From Ancistrus triradiatus (lineage: Eukaryota > Chordata > Actinopteri > Siluriformes > Loricariidae): a DNA stretch of 64,000 nucleotides. A model generated the notes under the pieces. That model saw only the letters and a program-made list of their open reading frames with translations, ran no database searches and was not told the origin of the DNA. Below, piece by piece: positions 11,400-23,249 of the stretch. Within the stretch, counting starts at the first letter, position 1. Each line of letters begins with the position of its first letter. The position numbers and the translations under genes are program-made. The DNA lies in assembly GCA_025084515.1 (NCBI GenBank), contig JAJAGP010002215.1, positions 1 through 64,000 on the forward strand, written 5' to 3'.

Positions 11400-11760
11400 T
11401 TGAGGCTTACTTTTCTCCACATCATGAGACCCCTGAGGTCAGTGGCCAGAGGTAGTGAATGGTTGAAGTATTTGGTCGCGTCTGTAAACCTCTGTAAACA
11501 TTATGGCCCTGCTGCTGGAAATAGAGCCACTTCACTTTTATCATCGGCTCCTGAGCGGCGATAATACAAGAAGCTTCAACCTTGTGCTTTCTGTAAGAGC
11601 CTGTTCCATTATAATGTGAGCTGTGATTGATAATAACAAGAATTATATCGGCCAGCAGTCCTTCGAGTCGGCCAAATGTAATTGCCCATAATACTCCCTT
11701 ATAGGTTTTCCATTTACTGAAATGCAATTGGAGGAGTATTGAGTAAAATTACTCATCGAT
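11400..11760. other. Repeat-free block, possible conserved noncoding element
   Basis: No transposon or repeat signature. It is complex and mixed in composition, and holds homeodomain-type words such as 'ctgtgattgataataa' and several ATTA/TAAT cores. Introns 1 and 2 of vertebrate ERBB4 are known to be very long and rich in conserved noncoding sequence. Conservation cannot be tested here. Confidence 0.35.
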
Positions 11761-12168
11761 GTTGTTTCATTCTTTGTGGTTGTTACAGCTGCAAAGGAGC
11801 AAGAGGGTTAATAGATTAGCAATGAGAGGAGTATTAAATTATGGTTTAAACTTATCCATATGATCGAAAAGATCTCCTACCTAGGCCATTAGGAGAATGT
11901 TTTCTTGTTGTTTTCCTAGAATACTCATACCCTTGTTTTTGCTCATCTGTCTTCATAATTAGAGTGTAAACTAAAATATGTGGATGAAATGGGTACTTCA
12001 GGAACACAAGTAAGAAACAATAGAGGAAAATAATTCTAAGAGAAGCTAATTAAAATACATAAGTGCGAACAACAAACTTCTATTTTACCTTTAAGGGCCT
12101 CTTTTATGTTGCTGTTCTTTGGGACACGAAATACACCTACATTTTGCTTGTCCAGACAGTCCATCATA

Positions 12169-12646
12169 CAGTGCTGTGCAAAAGTCTTAGGCCGTCATTA
12201 GATTAGATATACCATTGTATACCAATGGTAGAATGGCCATATATAATTATTTCTGAGTACTGTTATTAGAATACAAGCAGAAAATGCAGGAAATGTGTAT
12301 GTAGTATTGAAAAACACTTCAATAGGCTACAGCAGTAAGTATTTAGTGTGACCTCTCCTTACACTTAACCAATAGAAGCTTCATCTGGATGCCAGGTTGA
12401 CTTTTTTACAGTCTGAAGAAGCTTGATCAGGAATGTTCTTTTTGGAAGGGTAGAAGTCATTTTTTCAGAAGGGGAAGAGGGTGAAAAGGCTAAGATATGG
12501 AATGGAGATCAGTGGAAAAGTGCATTGTGGAGTGATGAATCCAATTTTAAAATTTTTGGGTCCAATCGTCAACAATATGTTATAAATGGTCATTATACCA
12601 TTGATAAAACAACCTATTGGTGGATTAAGACTTTTGCACAGTACTG
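12169..12646 (+). mobile_element. Tc1-like deletion derivative TcD, 478 bp with both ends
   Basis: The left end 'cagtgctgtgcaaaagtctta' and the right end 'gacttttgcacagtactg' are inverted repeats, each flanked by TA. The interior keeps a short piece of Tc1 transposase: residues WKSALWSDESNFKIFGSN, with the first catalytic Asp of the DDE triad in SDES. The second Asp and the Glu are missing, so this is a non-autonomous internally deleted copy. Confidence 0.88.
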
Positions 12647-12885
12647 TATATGATTACAATAACAGCAATTATTTATTTTTGATAGCTATTGTTGTTAGCT
12701 AGTTTTATTTAGGGATGGTGATATAAAACTATCTAGGTAATACTTTGGGCATGGTAATGATCTACTAAGGTTGTAAGGTTGATAAGTTGCCGGTTTTATA
12801 CCTACTATAATTAATGTCCAGCATACATATCAGTGACCACATACATGGTGCTGTTCCACTTCTAACCAACAGTACGTTGATGCTC

Positions 12886-13391
12886 AGGCAAAAATTTGGA
12901 CACCCAAACAATTACATCCAAAACATGGGTATTATTATGGAGTTTGCTCCTTTGCTGCTACAACAGCCTATGTTTCCTGCTTTCCACTACATTGTGGGAC
13001 ATGACTGTGAGGTCAGCTTCAGATGGTGTACAGTAACCCTTGGCTGACTTTTGGCATTCCAGTGCATTTTCAAGGTGTCTGGAATTGAGGCCAAGGTTTG
13101 GTGCAAGCCAGCCAAGTTCTCAGTCAAAGTTGGCAAACCAATTCTCTATGGACTTTGTTTAAGGACAGCAGGGTAGAAAGTTAATGAACTGACTTGCTGG
13201 ACGCGGAAGCCTATGAACTTGTCATATTGAGAGTCAACCCATGTCCAACACAACCCATTCTACTGCCACTCTGTCTATGGAGAATCCTGAAATGTATGCC
13301 TTGTATTATGAATGTGCTACAAGTGAGTGTTGCAGAAATAGCAGAGCTCAATAATTAGAAGGCATGTCCACAAACCTTTGTCTATATAGTG
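12886..13391. mobile_element. Short non-autonomous Tc1-type element (MITE-L), copy 2
   Basis: Left 'caaaaatttggacaccc' and right 'gtccacaaacctttgtctat' are imperfect inverted repeats. The interior matches 2893-3358, and 'ctactgccactctgtctatgg' to 'tctatatagt' matches 51865-52015. No transposase coding is visible. Confidence 0.75.
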
Positions 13392-13559
13392 CACAAATAC
13401 AGTATATAGTATACATATACATACACAGAGCAGTAGACATAACAGTGTAACCCATGAGACGTAACGCAAGGTTTACAAACAAGTACATGGAGAGGAGTAG
13501 TGAGGCACAATGGGTTATTCACATAAACAGGACATAGAACATGTCTTTGTGTTGAGTGT

Positions 13560-13920
13560 TACGTTAGTTGAGGTAGGTACAGCGCATTATAATTAAAGTG
13601 ACAGGGCAGTCATCGGTCGGAATGTAAGTGGGTGGAGCGCATTGTAATTAAGTGAGCTTGCAGTGGCCATGAGTACGAGTCCAGGAAAGAGCAGATCAGT
13701 GGTTAGTGTTCAGAGATACAGAACAAGGTGGTCTGTGTTGAGTTCAGAGGTCTGACAACCTGAGGGTACAAACCGTTCCACAGTCTGCTAGACCTCGAAC
13801 GAATGCTGCAAAACCTTCTGCCAGATGGTAAAGGGGCAAAAGTAAGCACTGCATTCAGGCAGAGGCAGTAAGGAATGGGGTACAAATAAGCGCCTGATGA
13901 TGCACAAGTCTGAAACCTAG
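13560..13920 (-). mobile_element. Non-LTR retrotransposon fragment, C-terminal end of ORF2
   Basis: Minus-strand translation near 13850-13710 gives LPSGRRFCSIRSRSSRLWNG then YPQVVRPLNS. This has the form of the C-terminal tail of fish LINE reverse-transcriptase proteins (LPSGRR-RSIR-R..RL-NSF-P-AVR-LN). The part before 13690 carries two near-identical words 'agcgcatt.taattaa', as in LINE 3' regions. Clade not decided. Confidence 0.6.
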
Positions 13921-14019
13921 GTTTATACTTAATGCATTACAATTGGCACAAGGGTGCACATGGAAAGTTATGCAATAGCAGTGGTTCTGCCTGTCACATG
14001 GTTGTGCATGAGTTTGCTG

Positions 14020-14330
14020 TAGTCTCATAGCAGAGCCTGTTACACATTAACACTTACATTAACCTACAGTTGGCCAAAATCATTAACACAGAGCTTATTT
14101 TATAAAAAAAATGTTGAAAAATCTCATGTAATTTACTGAGTAATGGATAAAGTAATGGAAATGTAAAAGCAGAGCACTTATTATTGGTGAACTCGCTAGC
14201 TGCTAATGCTAATTGCTCAGCCTGAAAGCCAAGAGGATTCAGTCTCTTTTTTATTTTCTGTAACTGACATTACTAACCATTTTAGGACCCACGGGGACGT
14301 ACAGCATTATCATGATATGCTGCATTACTG
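14020..14330 (-). mobile_element. Tigger/pogo-like non-autonomous element, copy 4 (reverse)
   Basis: The reverse complement of the interior of 30703-31458: 'acacttacattaacctacag', 'gttgaaaaatctcatgtaat' and 'accattttaggacccacgg'. No ends retained. Confidence 0.7.
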
Positions 14331-14650
14331 AATAGTGCCATGTCTAGATATGAGCAGTTTAGTTTAGAACATTTATTCAGATATTCTGTATATTTTGGTT
14401 CCTTGTGTCTGAAAAAGTTTTAGACTGTTTTTCCTGTGATTTTAGCTGAATACGATGTCATTTGTAAGATTTTTGCAGATGATTCATGTAGTTGCAGCAC
14501 AAACCATTATGTACTCTCCCTTATCATTGATCTGTACCTCTGGCCCTCAATAAAAGACATCCTGTTTAAAAAAAAGGTTTTGTAAAGTAATACTTTTATA
14601 TTTTACTTGAAGTACATTTAGTAGCATGTGTTTTATAATTTAACTTGCGT

Positions 14651-14716
14651 GAATATATATATATATATATATATAGTTATAAGATTATATATAGTTATAT
14701 ATATATAGTTATAAGA
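14651..14716. repeat. AT-rich simple repeat with 'atagttataagatt' units
   Basis: (TA)n mixed with two copies of 'atatagttataagatta'. A local slippage repeat. Confidence 0.9.
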
Positions 14717-14719
14717 TTA

Positions 14720-15742
14720 GTAGTATTTTTATTTCAAAAGAGTGAATTCTATGATAGGCTCTGGACTATTCTGAACAGAAACAGAGGGATTCAATATCAA
14801 GCTTTATTTTTCATAATTAGTAAAAAAATCCTGATTAAAATGAACGGCTGTGTTTGTGCACATCTCATTCATGAATGCTTTATGGTGTGATTTCAAACCC
14901 AATTGAGAATCAGTTTGCAGTTTTTGATATTCACAGACAACTCTGTGAATTTATTGGAACAAATTTGTTGTTCTCAAGTTAGAATGCATAAAAAAATAGG
15001 AATTTGATGAAAGTGTATTTTGACTAGCCCTGGTTTCTCAGATCACGCTTGAAATGATAGAGCAGAATTTCGAGTCTGCCTGTGTATGGCCATACTACTT
15101 GGAAGAACCTGGGAGAAATGGGTTCGCCATTTACCTTTAGATTAGGAGTGGGACCAAAGTGCTCTCCAACCATGTCAAGGTGAATAAGCTTTCTAAGTAT
15201 TTTCTTTCTCCCTGAAGCTTTTTTTTTCTTTCAAACAGAGGCTAGACAGACTTAGGTCTATTCCAAAGAAATGCAGGATAGGGCTGGGTTGTATTGTCCA
15301 TTTTGCCCTCTAGTGAGTCACGATCTAAGTGTTGTCTGCCACTGTTTTGGCAGTGAGTGAATGCTTTTTTGTCCAGCACCATAGCAGCCTGTGTACTCAT
15401 ATCAACTCAGGAGAATGGCACTGATTATGATATGTTTGTAGACTTCTTCAAACTGGGGCACACATAGAATTTAGAGGGGCACAGCTGTACCCCTTTACTT
15501 GCCAATCAGTTGTATGGGCAAACCTGTGCATACACAAATAAGTCTGTTAAACACTAAATAGATTCAGTGATTTAACACTAAAGTGGGCGTTATTCTGCCA
15601 TGGAGGAGAAATGAAGAACAAATTAACACTATAGATTTTTTTTTATTAAATTAACTGCATTTCATTTCATTAATTTTATTTATGCTAATGTGACTGATGC
15701 CTTTGCCTCATTTCAGGAAAGAATTTTGTTGTAGTGATCTAA
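14720..15742. other. Intron 1 sequence with no recognised feature
   Basis: No element or exon recognised up to the TA target site of the TcA insertion. Confidence 0.4.
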
Positions 15743-15744
15743 TA

Positions 15745-17353
15745 CAGTGGGGCATAAAACAAGTATTTGAGTGCAGCCACTGATTGTGTAAGTTCTGCGA
15801 CTTAGAAAGATGAGAGAGGTCTGTTAATTTTTCATCATAGGTACACTTCAACTATGAGAGGGACTAAATGAGAAAAAAAAAAAAATCCAGGAAATCACAA
15901 TTTTTAAAGAATTTAATTACTTGTAAATTATGGTGGAGAAAATAAGTATTTGGTCGATACAATTGGTTTCAACTCAATACTTTGTAACACAACCTTTGTT
16001 GGCAAAAAATGACAGAGGTCAAACGTTTTCCTGTAAGTCTTCACAGGGTTGGCACACACTGTAGCTGGTATTTTGGCCCATTCCTCCATGCAGATCTCCT
16101 CTAGAGCAGATGTTGATGTTTGGGGGCAACATAGACTTTCAACTCCCTCCACAAATGTTCTATGGGGCTGAGATCTGGAGACTGGCTAGGCCACTCCAGG
16201 ACCTTGAAAACGCTTTTTTTTTTTACCGGAGCCACTCCCTTCTGCTTGCCGAGCGATTGTGTTTGGGATTCATTGTCATGCTGGAAGACCCAGCCACGCT
16301 CCATCTTCAATGCTCTCACTCATGGATGGAGGTTTGGAACCTGAAAATCTCATGATACTGGCCCCGTTCATTTCTTCCCTTAACACGGATCAGTCTTTCA
16401 GTTCGTCCTGCCCCCTCTGCAGAAAAAAAAGCCCCAAAGCCTGATGTTTCCACCCCCATGCTTCACAGTAGGTATATGGTGCAACTACTCCAAACACGGC
16501 GGAGTTGAGTTTTTACCAAAAACAAGTTCTATTTTAGTTTCATCTGACTACATGACATCCTCCCAATCCTCTTCTGGGATCATCCATATGCTCTGGGCCA
16601 AACTTTTTTCAGACGGGCCTGGACATGTACTGGCTTAAGCAGGGGGACATGCCTGGCACTGCAGGATCTGAGTCCCTCTCGGGCGTAGTGTGTTACTGAT
16701 GGTAGCCTTTTAACTTTGGTCCCAGCTCTCTGCAGGGTCATTTTATCAGGTCCATCCTGTGTAGTTCTGGAAATTTATTGCTCACCATTATCATGATCAT
16801 TTTGACCCCATGGGATGAGATCTTGCGTGGGGCCCCAGATCGGGAGATTATCAATGGTCTTGTATGTCTTACAATTGCTCCCACAGTTGATTTATTCACA
16901 CCAACCTGCTTGCCTATTGTAGATCACTCTTTCCCAGCCTGGCTGCAGGTCTACAATTTTTATTGTCCTGGTGTCCTCTTCGACAGCCTCTTTGGTCTTG
17001 GCCATGGCTGAGTTCGGAGTCTGACTGTTTGAGGCTGTGGACAGTGTCTTTTATAACGGTAAATAACGAGGTCAAACAGGTGCCATTAATACAGGTAACG
17101 AGGGGGGGAGGACAGAACAGAAGAGCTTCTTAAAGAAGAAATTACAGGTCTGTGAGTGACCAAATACTTATTTTCCACATGATTTAATTAAATTCTTTAA
17201 ACAATCTTACAATGTGATTTACTTGATTTTTTTTCTCATTGTGTCTCTCATAGTTGAAGTGTACCTATGATGAAAATTACAGACCTCTCTCATCTTTCTA
17301 AGTTGGAGAATTTGCACAATCTGTGACTGACTAAATACTTTTTTGCCCCACTG
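15745..17353 (-). mobile_element. Tc1-like element TcA, complete 1.6-kb copy
   Basis: TA at 15743-15744 and 17354-17355 bracket inverted ends 'cagtggggcataaaacaag' and 'acttttttgccccactg'. Each end continues for about 200 bp of matching inverted sequence (for example 'gatgagagaggtctgt' versus 'acagacctctctcatc'). The 1609-bp length is standard for Tc1. Other copies in this window are at 1-396, 45992-46912, 53782-54410 and 58022-59071. Confidence 0.93.
15928..17005 (-). pseudogene. Tc1 transposase (TcA), inactivated
   Basis: The start is ATG at 17005 (MAKTKEAVEED), followed by the helix-turn-helix region in broken frames. Later come QHDN for the second catalytic Asp, and LEWPSQSPDLSPIEHLWREL with the catalytic Glu (DD34E type) near 16210-16150. 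The C-terminal part up to 15928 is in a different frame (EEWAKIPATVCANPVKTYRK). Several frameshifts and stops separate the pieces, so no active enzyme is possible. The usual length of about 340 residues fits the span. Confidence 0.88.
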
Positions 17354-17599
17354 TATGTACTTTTGGTAGGTTATACGCTTATAAGTGGCTAGACAAAACA
17401 TATAGCGTTGGGCTATCTTTACCTTATTTGTAGTGTGACTGACTTTCTTCTAAATATTTACAGATGACAATTTCTCCCTGTGAAAGAAACTGGCTCTGAC
17501 TGAAAATGTTAGCCACTCAAGCTTTTAGAAGGACAAAGGGGATGTAGTGGCTGTGGTGAATTTGCCTGTAGTTCTTCTCAGCAATTCAGGATACAATTT

Positions 17600-17815
17600 T
17601 ACCTTTTACCACCAGGTATTTCTATGAGGCACAGAAACATTTTCTGAGGGATATGCCTCAGTAAAGTAGGTCTGATGACTCCCCTGTTATTGAATTGTTA
17701 GCCTGCTTGGTTTGTTTGGATGCCTTAGCAGTGGTATGGGGAGACGGATTGACGAGAGTGATTTCCCTGGTTAAACTAGCGCAGCTGACGGGCAAATTTC
17801 AGTGTAACTGTAATA
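17600..17815. repeat. Duplicated noncoding block, unit 1
   Basis: Shares ordered words with 17970-18210: 'cagaaacatttt', 'cacccctg/ctcccctg..att', 'ctgcttggtttgt', 'gagtgatttcc.tg.ttaaa', 'agctga.gg.aaatttcagt'. No transposon ends or coding sequence. Looks like a local duplication of intronic sequence about 0.4 kb apart. Confidence 0.6.
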
Positions 17816-17969
17816 TCAGAGTGGTTGGACAAAATAGACTAATAGATGAATAAATTCACTAATACATGATTTGCTACCTTAAACAGGCAACACTATTTCA
17901 ATAATCACATAAACCCTAAAAGACTCGGAGTTTAGGGAACAGGCTGGCTTTCTTGTGTTGTACCACTGA

Positions 17970-18210
17970 GGTTTCAACATCACAGAGCAGAAACATTTTT
18001 TGCAAATGACAGTGTCTGTAGCCTGTTTGGATGGTTATGCATTCTCACATCAGCCCTGATGAAAGCATATCAGGAAAACACCCCTGATTATCAGATAATC
18101 TGCTTGGTTTGTCCGTATGAATTAGACTGAGGTAGGGAAGGCTTACCAAGAGTGATTTCCTTGATTAAAGTAGCTCAGCTGAAGGAAAAATTCAGTCAGC
18201 CACCTCTTTC
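17970..18210. repeat. Duplicated noncoding block, unit 2
   Basis: Second copy of 17600-17815 in direct orientation. The best-preserved part is 18098-18205. Confidence 0.6.
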
Positions 18211-18599
18211 CATCTATGATGCTAGATGCTTGTCTCAGGTGGAACGGAAAAGAAAAATGATCCTCTTTAACAAAGAAGAATTTTATTATATTTCAAACAC
18301 TATCATATTTCAAAAATGCATTATACTTCAAGTACTATTCAACTTCCTGTGAGCTTGCTGCTGTAGAGAAGAGGCCGATCTGGTGCATTGTAGAGTATCA
18401 TAAGGAAAGGTTATATTTCCTCAGCTTTGCATTGATTGCTTTTTGAGTTACAATTCATTTTGTCCTTTGCTATGCCCATAGCTGTTACACAACAGTCGAG
18501 GGCTAAAGCAAAACTTGCAATGAGCTGGACGGAGTTTGTTTAGTTTCTTTCTGGGACTTATCAGAGAGATTTTTTAACAGAATGTCATATCACTGTGGT

Positions 18600-18935
18600 C
18601 ACCTGAACAGCCAATCAGTGCTGCTGATCCATGTTCGGAGGCGGGAGATTTTAAGAACAGTCCATCATGTGTGTGTCATGTGCAAGCTTCATCGTTAGCT
18701 CACAAGTCAGTTGGTATGTTTTGAGACTTTTTGTTTTAACTTAATCATGCATGTTTGTATGACTTTCCGCTGCTTATTTGAAACAAGCTGTAAATGGTGT
18801 TTGTAAGTGTATGTGACTGTCCTATTGTAAGTAGTAGGTCTACAATACAGTATAAACTGGTTCACATTCACTCATTGAGTCTCTGTCTCATCTGGCTGTT
18901 CCATGTTGTTTGTCATACAGTCTATCAGTACATTT
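18600..18935 (+). repeat. R1 repeat, copy 3
   Basis: Starts 'cacctgaacagccaatcag' and contains 'tatgactttccgctgctta', 'acaagctgtaaatgg', 'gactgtcctattg' and 'tctggctgttcc', aligning with the minus strand of 1480-1112. Confidence 0.6.
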
Positions 18936-19073
18936 TTGGTTTCCGTCAAATAAAAGTATCAGGTCCATCATACCATCCTCTTCTATACAGGATCGTAATA
19001 GGGATTGTACATTACTGTATTTTATATAACTGTTGTGAATTTCAGTTTTTTTTTTAAAAGTTTAGCATGTGTG

Positions 19074-20670
19074 CAGTGGTGCTTGAAAGTTTGTGAACCC
19101 TTTAGAATTTTCTATTTTTCGGCATAAATATGACCTAAAACATCATCAGAGTTTCACACAAGTCCTAAAAGTAGATAAAGAGAACCCAGTTAAACAAATG
19201 AGACACACATATTATACTTGGTCATTTATTTATTGAGGAAAATTATCCAATATCACATATTAGTGAGTGGCAAAAGTATATGAACCTTTGCTTTCAGTAT
19301 CTGGTGTGCAGCTTAACTGCAGCTAAACGTTTCCTGTGGCTGTTGATCAGTCCTGCACACCGGCTTGGAGGAATTTTAGCCCATTCCTCCGTACAGAACA
19401 GCTTCAGCTCTGGGATGTTGGTGGGTTTCCTCACATTAGCTGCTCGCTTCAGGTCCTTCCACAACATTTCCATTGGATTAAGGTCAGGACTTTGACTTGG
19501 CCATTCCAAAACATGAACTTTATTCTTCTGTAACCATTCTTTGGTAAAACGACTTGTGTGCCTTAGGGTCGTTGTCTTTGCTGCATGACCCACCTTCTCT
19601 TGAGATTCAGTTCATGGACAGATGTCCCTGATATTTTCTTTTAGAATTCTCTGATATCTTTAGAATTCATTGTTCCATCAATGATGGTAAGACATCCTGG
19701 ACCAAATGCAGCAAAAACCGGCCCAAACCATGATACTACCACCACATGATACTACCACAAACACTGGAATGCAGTGTTTTCCTTTCTCCAAACATAACAC
19801 TTTTTTTTAAAAACAAAACATTCTATTTCGGTCTCATCCATCCACAAAACATTCTTCCAATGCCTTCTGGCTTGTCCACGTGATCTTTAGCAAACTGCAG
19901 ATGAGCAAACAATGTTTCTTTTTGGAGAGTAGTGGCTTTCTCCCTTGGACCATTGTTGTTTTCAGTGTTTCTTCTGATGGTGGACTCATTCAAACATTTT
20001 AACATTAGCCAATGTGAGAGAGGCAGGTTCAGTTGCTTTAGAAGTTACCCTGGGCTCCCTTTGTGACCTCGCCAACTATTACCATCGCATTGCTCTTGGA
20101 GTGATCTTTGTTGGTCGACCACTCCTGAGGAAGGTAACAATGGTCTTGAATTTACTCCATTTGTACACAATCTGTCCTGACTTGTGGATTGGTGGAGTCC
20201 AAACTCTTTAGAGATGGTTTTGTGACCTTTTCCAACATTGATGAGCATCAACAACTCTTTTTTTTTTTTTGAGGTTCTCAGAAACTCTCCTTTGCTCGTG
20301 CCATGATACACTTCCACAAGGTGTTTGCTTTGATAGATCCCTGTTCTTCAGATATAAAACCGGGTGCCCACTCACACCTGATTAGCATCCATTGATTGAA
20401 AGCACCTGACTCTAATTTCAACCTTCAAATTAACTGCTAATCCTAGAGGTTCACATACTTTTTGCAACCACTAATATATTAATATTGAAATCATTTTTCC
20501 TCAATAAATAAAGACCAAGTATAGTATAATATTTTGTGCTCATTTGTTTTTTAACTGGGTCTCTTTATCTACTATTTAGGACTTGTGTGAAAATCTGATG
20601 ATGTTTTAGGTCATATTCATGCAGAAATATAGAAACTTCTAAAGGGTTCAAAAGCTTTCAAGCACCACTG
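19074..20670 (-). mobile_element. Tc1-like element TcB, complete 1.6-kb copy
   Basis: Outer ends 'cagtggtgcttgaaagtttg' and 'agctttcaagcaccactg' are inverted repeats. They extend inward through 'gaaatatag/ctatttttc' and 'aaaacatcatcagattttc' for roughly 200 bp. The right flank is TA; the left has mutated to TG. Length 1597 bp. TcB is the most frequent family in the window. Confidence 0.93.
19294..20304 (-). pseudogene. Tc1 transposase (TcB), inactivated
   Basis: ATG at 20304, with the N-terminal part reading GKGHKTISKEFGLHQSTS (helix-turn-helix). The C-terminal 100 residues are intact: WLQKNKVHVLEWPSQSPDLN then the NPMEMLWKDL segment with the catalytic Glu, ending RKRLAAVKLHTRY-stop at 19294. 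The middle part, with the first Asp, is disrupted by frameshifts and A-runs. Confidence 0.88.
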
Positions 20671-20734
20671 TAAAACAGTTTTGGCTTCCAAAACACTTTG
20701 GCTTGTGTTTTCATCGCATTTATGTATCGTTTGA

Positions 20735-20905
20735 AAAAGACTGTGAGACTATGGTAATGTCTGGTCAACATCTATTTCGGTCAATGTCTGGTATCATAAA
20801 CCACAATGCATTCATTAAATGGCACCCACCTGTAGGGGAGGTGGACTTCATATTGTTTTCACTAAACAATAACTATAGCTGTGAGCTGTGGCCCTGAATG
20901 GCTTC
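20735..20905 (+). repeat. R2 repeat, copy 2
   Basis: 'gactatggtaatgtctggtcaac..', 'ccacaatgcattcattaaatggcacccacctgta' match the copies at 2812 and 63758. Confidence 0.5.
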
Positions 20906-21184
20906 ACATTGTGCTATTTGAACTGGGTAGTCAATGACTGCATGCATTGGTTTATTACCCTATCCACTGTATCAGCCACATGCACACAAAGTGCAGATAC
21001 CTGAGATGATAACACGGTTATAAAGATCTCCGGCATCGTGTACTCTAAATTTGATTGTACTATTCATTATGAGAAAATCAGGCTGAAAAGCTATTGCCTG
21101 TTAAATTGGTAATGTGTGGCTTCATGCGATTTATTTAATGCAGCAGTCTGTGGTTTTGGCCCATTATAACTGAATGGAGACAGA

Positions 21185-21345
21185 GTGCTGCAACTGTCTA
21201 TGCCTTTGCCCTGTTGTTGAGTTATGAAGAGATGAATTCTTCTATGGCCATATCTATCTTTGGCTGGACATCCAATGAAATAATTGGTCCAAATCTCTGG
21301 ATAGGAGGGACAACCGTTGTGTCTTTACCAGCTGTCTGCTAGAAG
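21185..21345 (+). mobile_element. Second SINE family (SINE2), decayed copy
   Basis: 'gtgctgcaactgtctatgcctttgccctgttgttgagtta..gatgaattc' parallels the copy at 22900-23060 ('gtggtgcaactgtctatggttttg...gagattgtgaattc'). It resembles a tRNA-like head with a decayed B box. Confidence 0.45.
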
Positions 21346-21422
21346 TAGCCAGTTTTTGAGAGTCTTTTAGGGATTTTATACAGAGTAGATATTTTAACAC
21401 ATCCTTTCAATCCATGATGTCA

Positions 21423-22584
21423 CAGTGGTACATGAAAGTTAGTGAACCCTATAAATTTTCCCATATTTCCTTGGGAGAGTTATTGCAGGGTCATGCAGCA
21501 AGTTTTGTCACTGAATTTTGATTTGTTCAGTAAGAAGTTGCAGTTTTGTATGAATTAAATGTTTAAAATTCATTCCTGTGTAGCTTGGTTGTGAAGAGGG
21601 CTTTATATGTTAACCAAAAAAAAGGGGAGGGCTTGAGTCACTGGCCTAAAACATAATGAGATCATCTAAAAGTAGATAAGGTGAACCCAGTTAACCCAGG
21701 AGAAAATATTTTGTACTTGGTCATTTGTTTATTGAGGAAAATGATCCAATATTACAATATTACACATTTTATACTCACATACTTATTTGTGTCTCAAAAT
21801 TATGTGAACCTCTAGAATTAAGTTCATTTGAAGGTGAAATTAGAGTCAGGTGTTTTAAAAAATGGAATGACATGGTATTTAAAGGACAGAGATCTATAAA
21901 AGTCTGATCTTCACAACATGTTTGTGGAAATGTCTCATGGCATGAAGAAAGGAGATTTCTGATGTCCACACAAAATCATTTTTGTAACCTAAAGATGATG
22001 ACTGGATTATGTTACAAAACCATCTTTAAAGAGTCTGTACTCAAAATCCACAATCAGACAAGATTGCAGATACATGGTCAACCAACAAAGATCGCAAGGC
22101 GTTTAATAGTCTGTGAGGTCACAAAAGAACCCAGAGTAAATTCTAAGCTAACATTAAATTTTGAAGTATAATAGTAACAGTCTATATCAAAATGTCAGGA
22201 CATCTGTCCATGAATCGAAGAAAATGTGAGTCATGCAGCAAAGCAATGACACTAAGCACACAAGTCTTTGCACAAAACAATGGTTACAATGCGAGTTTTT
22301 GGAATGGCCAAGTCAGTCCTGACCATCCAATAAAAATGCTGTGGAAGCAGTTCATGTGGGAAACATCTAAAGTTGAGGCTTTTCAGTGCAGAGGAATGGG
22401 CTAAAATTCCTCCAAGGAAAGCAAAGGTTCACATACTTTTGCCACTCATGGATGTAGTATTGGATCATTTTCCTTAATAAATACATGACCAAGTATAATA
22501 TTCTTTATCATTTGTTAAAATGTGTTCTCTTTATGTGCTTTTAGAACTTGCATGAACAGCTGATGTTTTAGATCCTATTTAGGT
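21423..22584 (+). mobile_element. Tc1-like TcB, decayed copy with internal losses and an insert
   Basis: The left end 'cagtggtacatgaaagttagtgaaccc' and the inner motifs 'cttggtcatttgtttattgagg' and 'tgtgaacctctag' match TcB. The plus strand keeps pieces of transposase: 'ttttggaatggccaagtcagtcctgaccatcc' and 'gaggaatgggctaaaattcctcc'. It ends at 'gatgttttagatcctatttag' inside the right repeat. About 150 bp near 21470-21640 are foreign and resemble the hAT-like element at 34182. Confidence 0.8.
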
Positions 22585-22590
22585 TCTAAA

Positions 22591-23060
22591 CGGAGCAACA
22601 GTTAACACGGAGGCTTCAAATTGGTACAACGGTCTATGGTTTTAACCTATCAAATCCTAGCCTTCCAACCAGATAATACCATAGCCATCTAAGAGAGAAG
22701 AAGTGATCCTGTTCTCCAAGTGGGAAGGACAGCATTCCCGTCTTAGACCCCCTGTCAGTTATACAGGCTGATGCCATATAAATGCAAAGCTGGCAGTAAC
22801 AGTATAATTAGCCCTGCTTTGCAGGTGGGAAGGACAAGGATTCATTTTTGACTCCTTGTCTGTTAGACCCAGGTTTAGATCTATTCTGTATGTCGGATCT
22901 GTTAGTGCTGTTATAACAGCAACAGTTTTGACAAGAAGGTTTCCAAGTGGTGCAACTGTCTATGGTTTTGTCTTTTTTTTTTAACCAGGAGATTGTGAAT
23001 TCAAATTTTGACAATACCATAGCCATCCAAGATCAGACGTCTACCCTGTCAATCAGAGCA
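22591..23060 (+). mobile_element. Two tandem copies of SINE2
   Basis: Two units repeat the order 'caacagtt', '.aggyttcaaattgg/aaggtttccaagtgg', 'tgcaactgtctatggtttt', '..gacaataccatagccatc' and 'gtgggaaggaca'. The second carries a B-box-like 'gtgaattcaaattttgac'. The arrangement fits a second tRNA-derived SINE family. Confidence 0.5.
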
Positions 23061-23249
23061 ACATTAGTCAATCATGAATATATTCAGAGTGGTGCAGTTC
23101 ACACTTTCCCTCAAGCCTTTTAGCTGCCCTTTTATGTTGCATGAGCAGCAGATTAAAACAACATGATGTCTGTCTCAGAGAAAACATGGTAGTCATCCAG
23201 ACTACCATCTTTTCAGGGTGATAACTGGCATATGTTGAGGGAAATTGAC

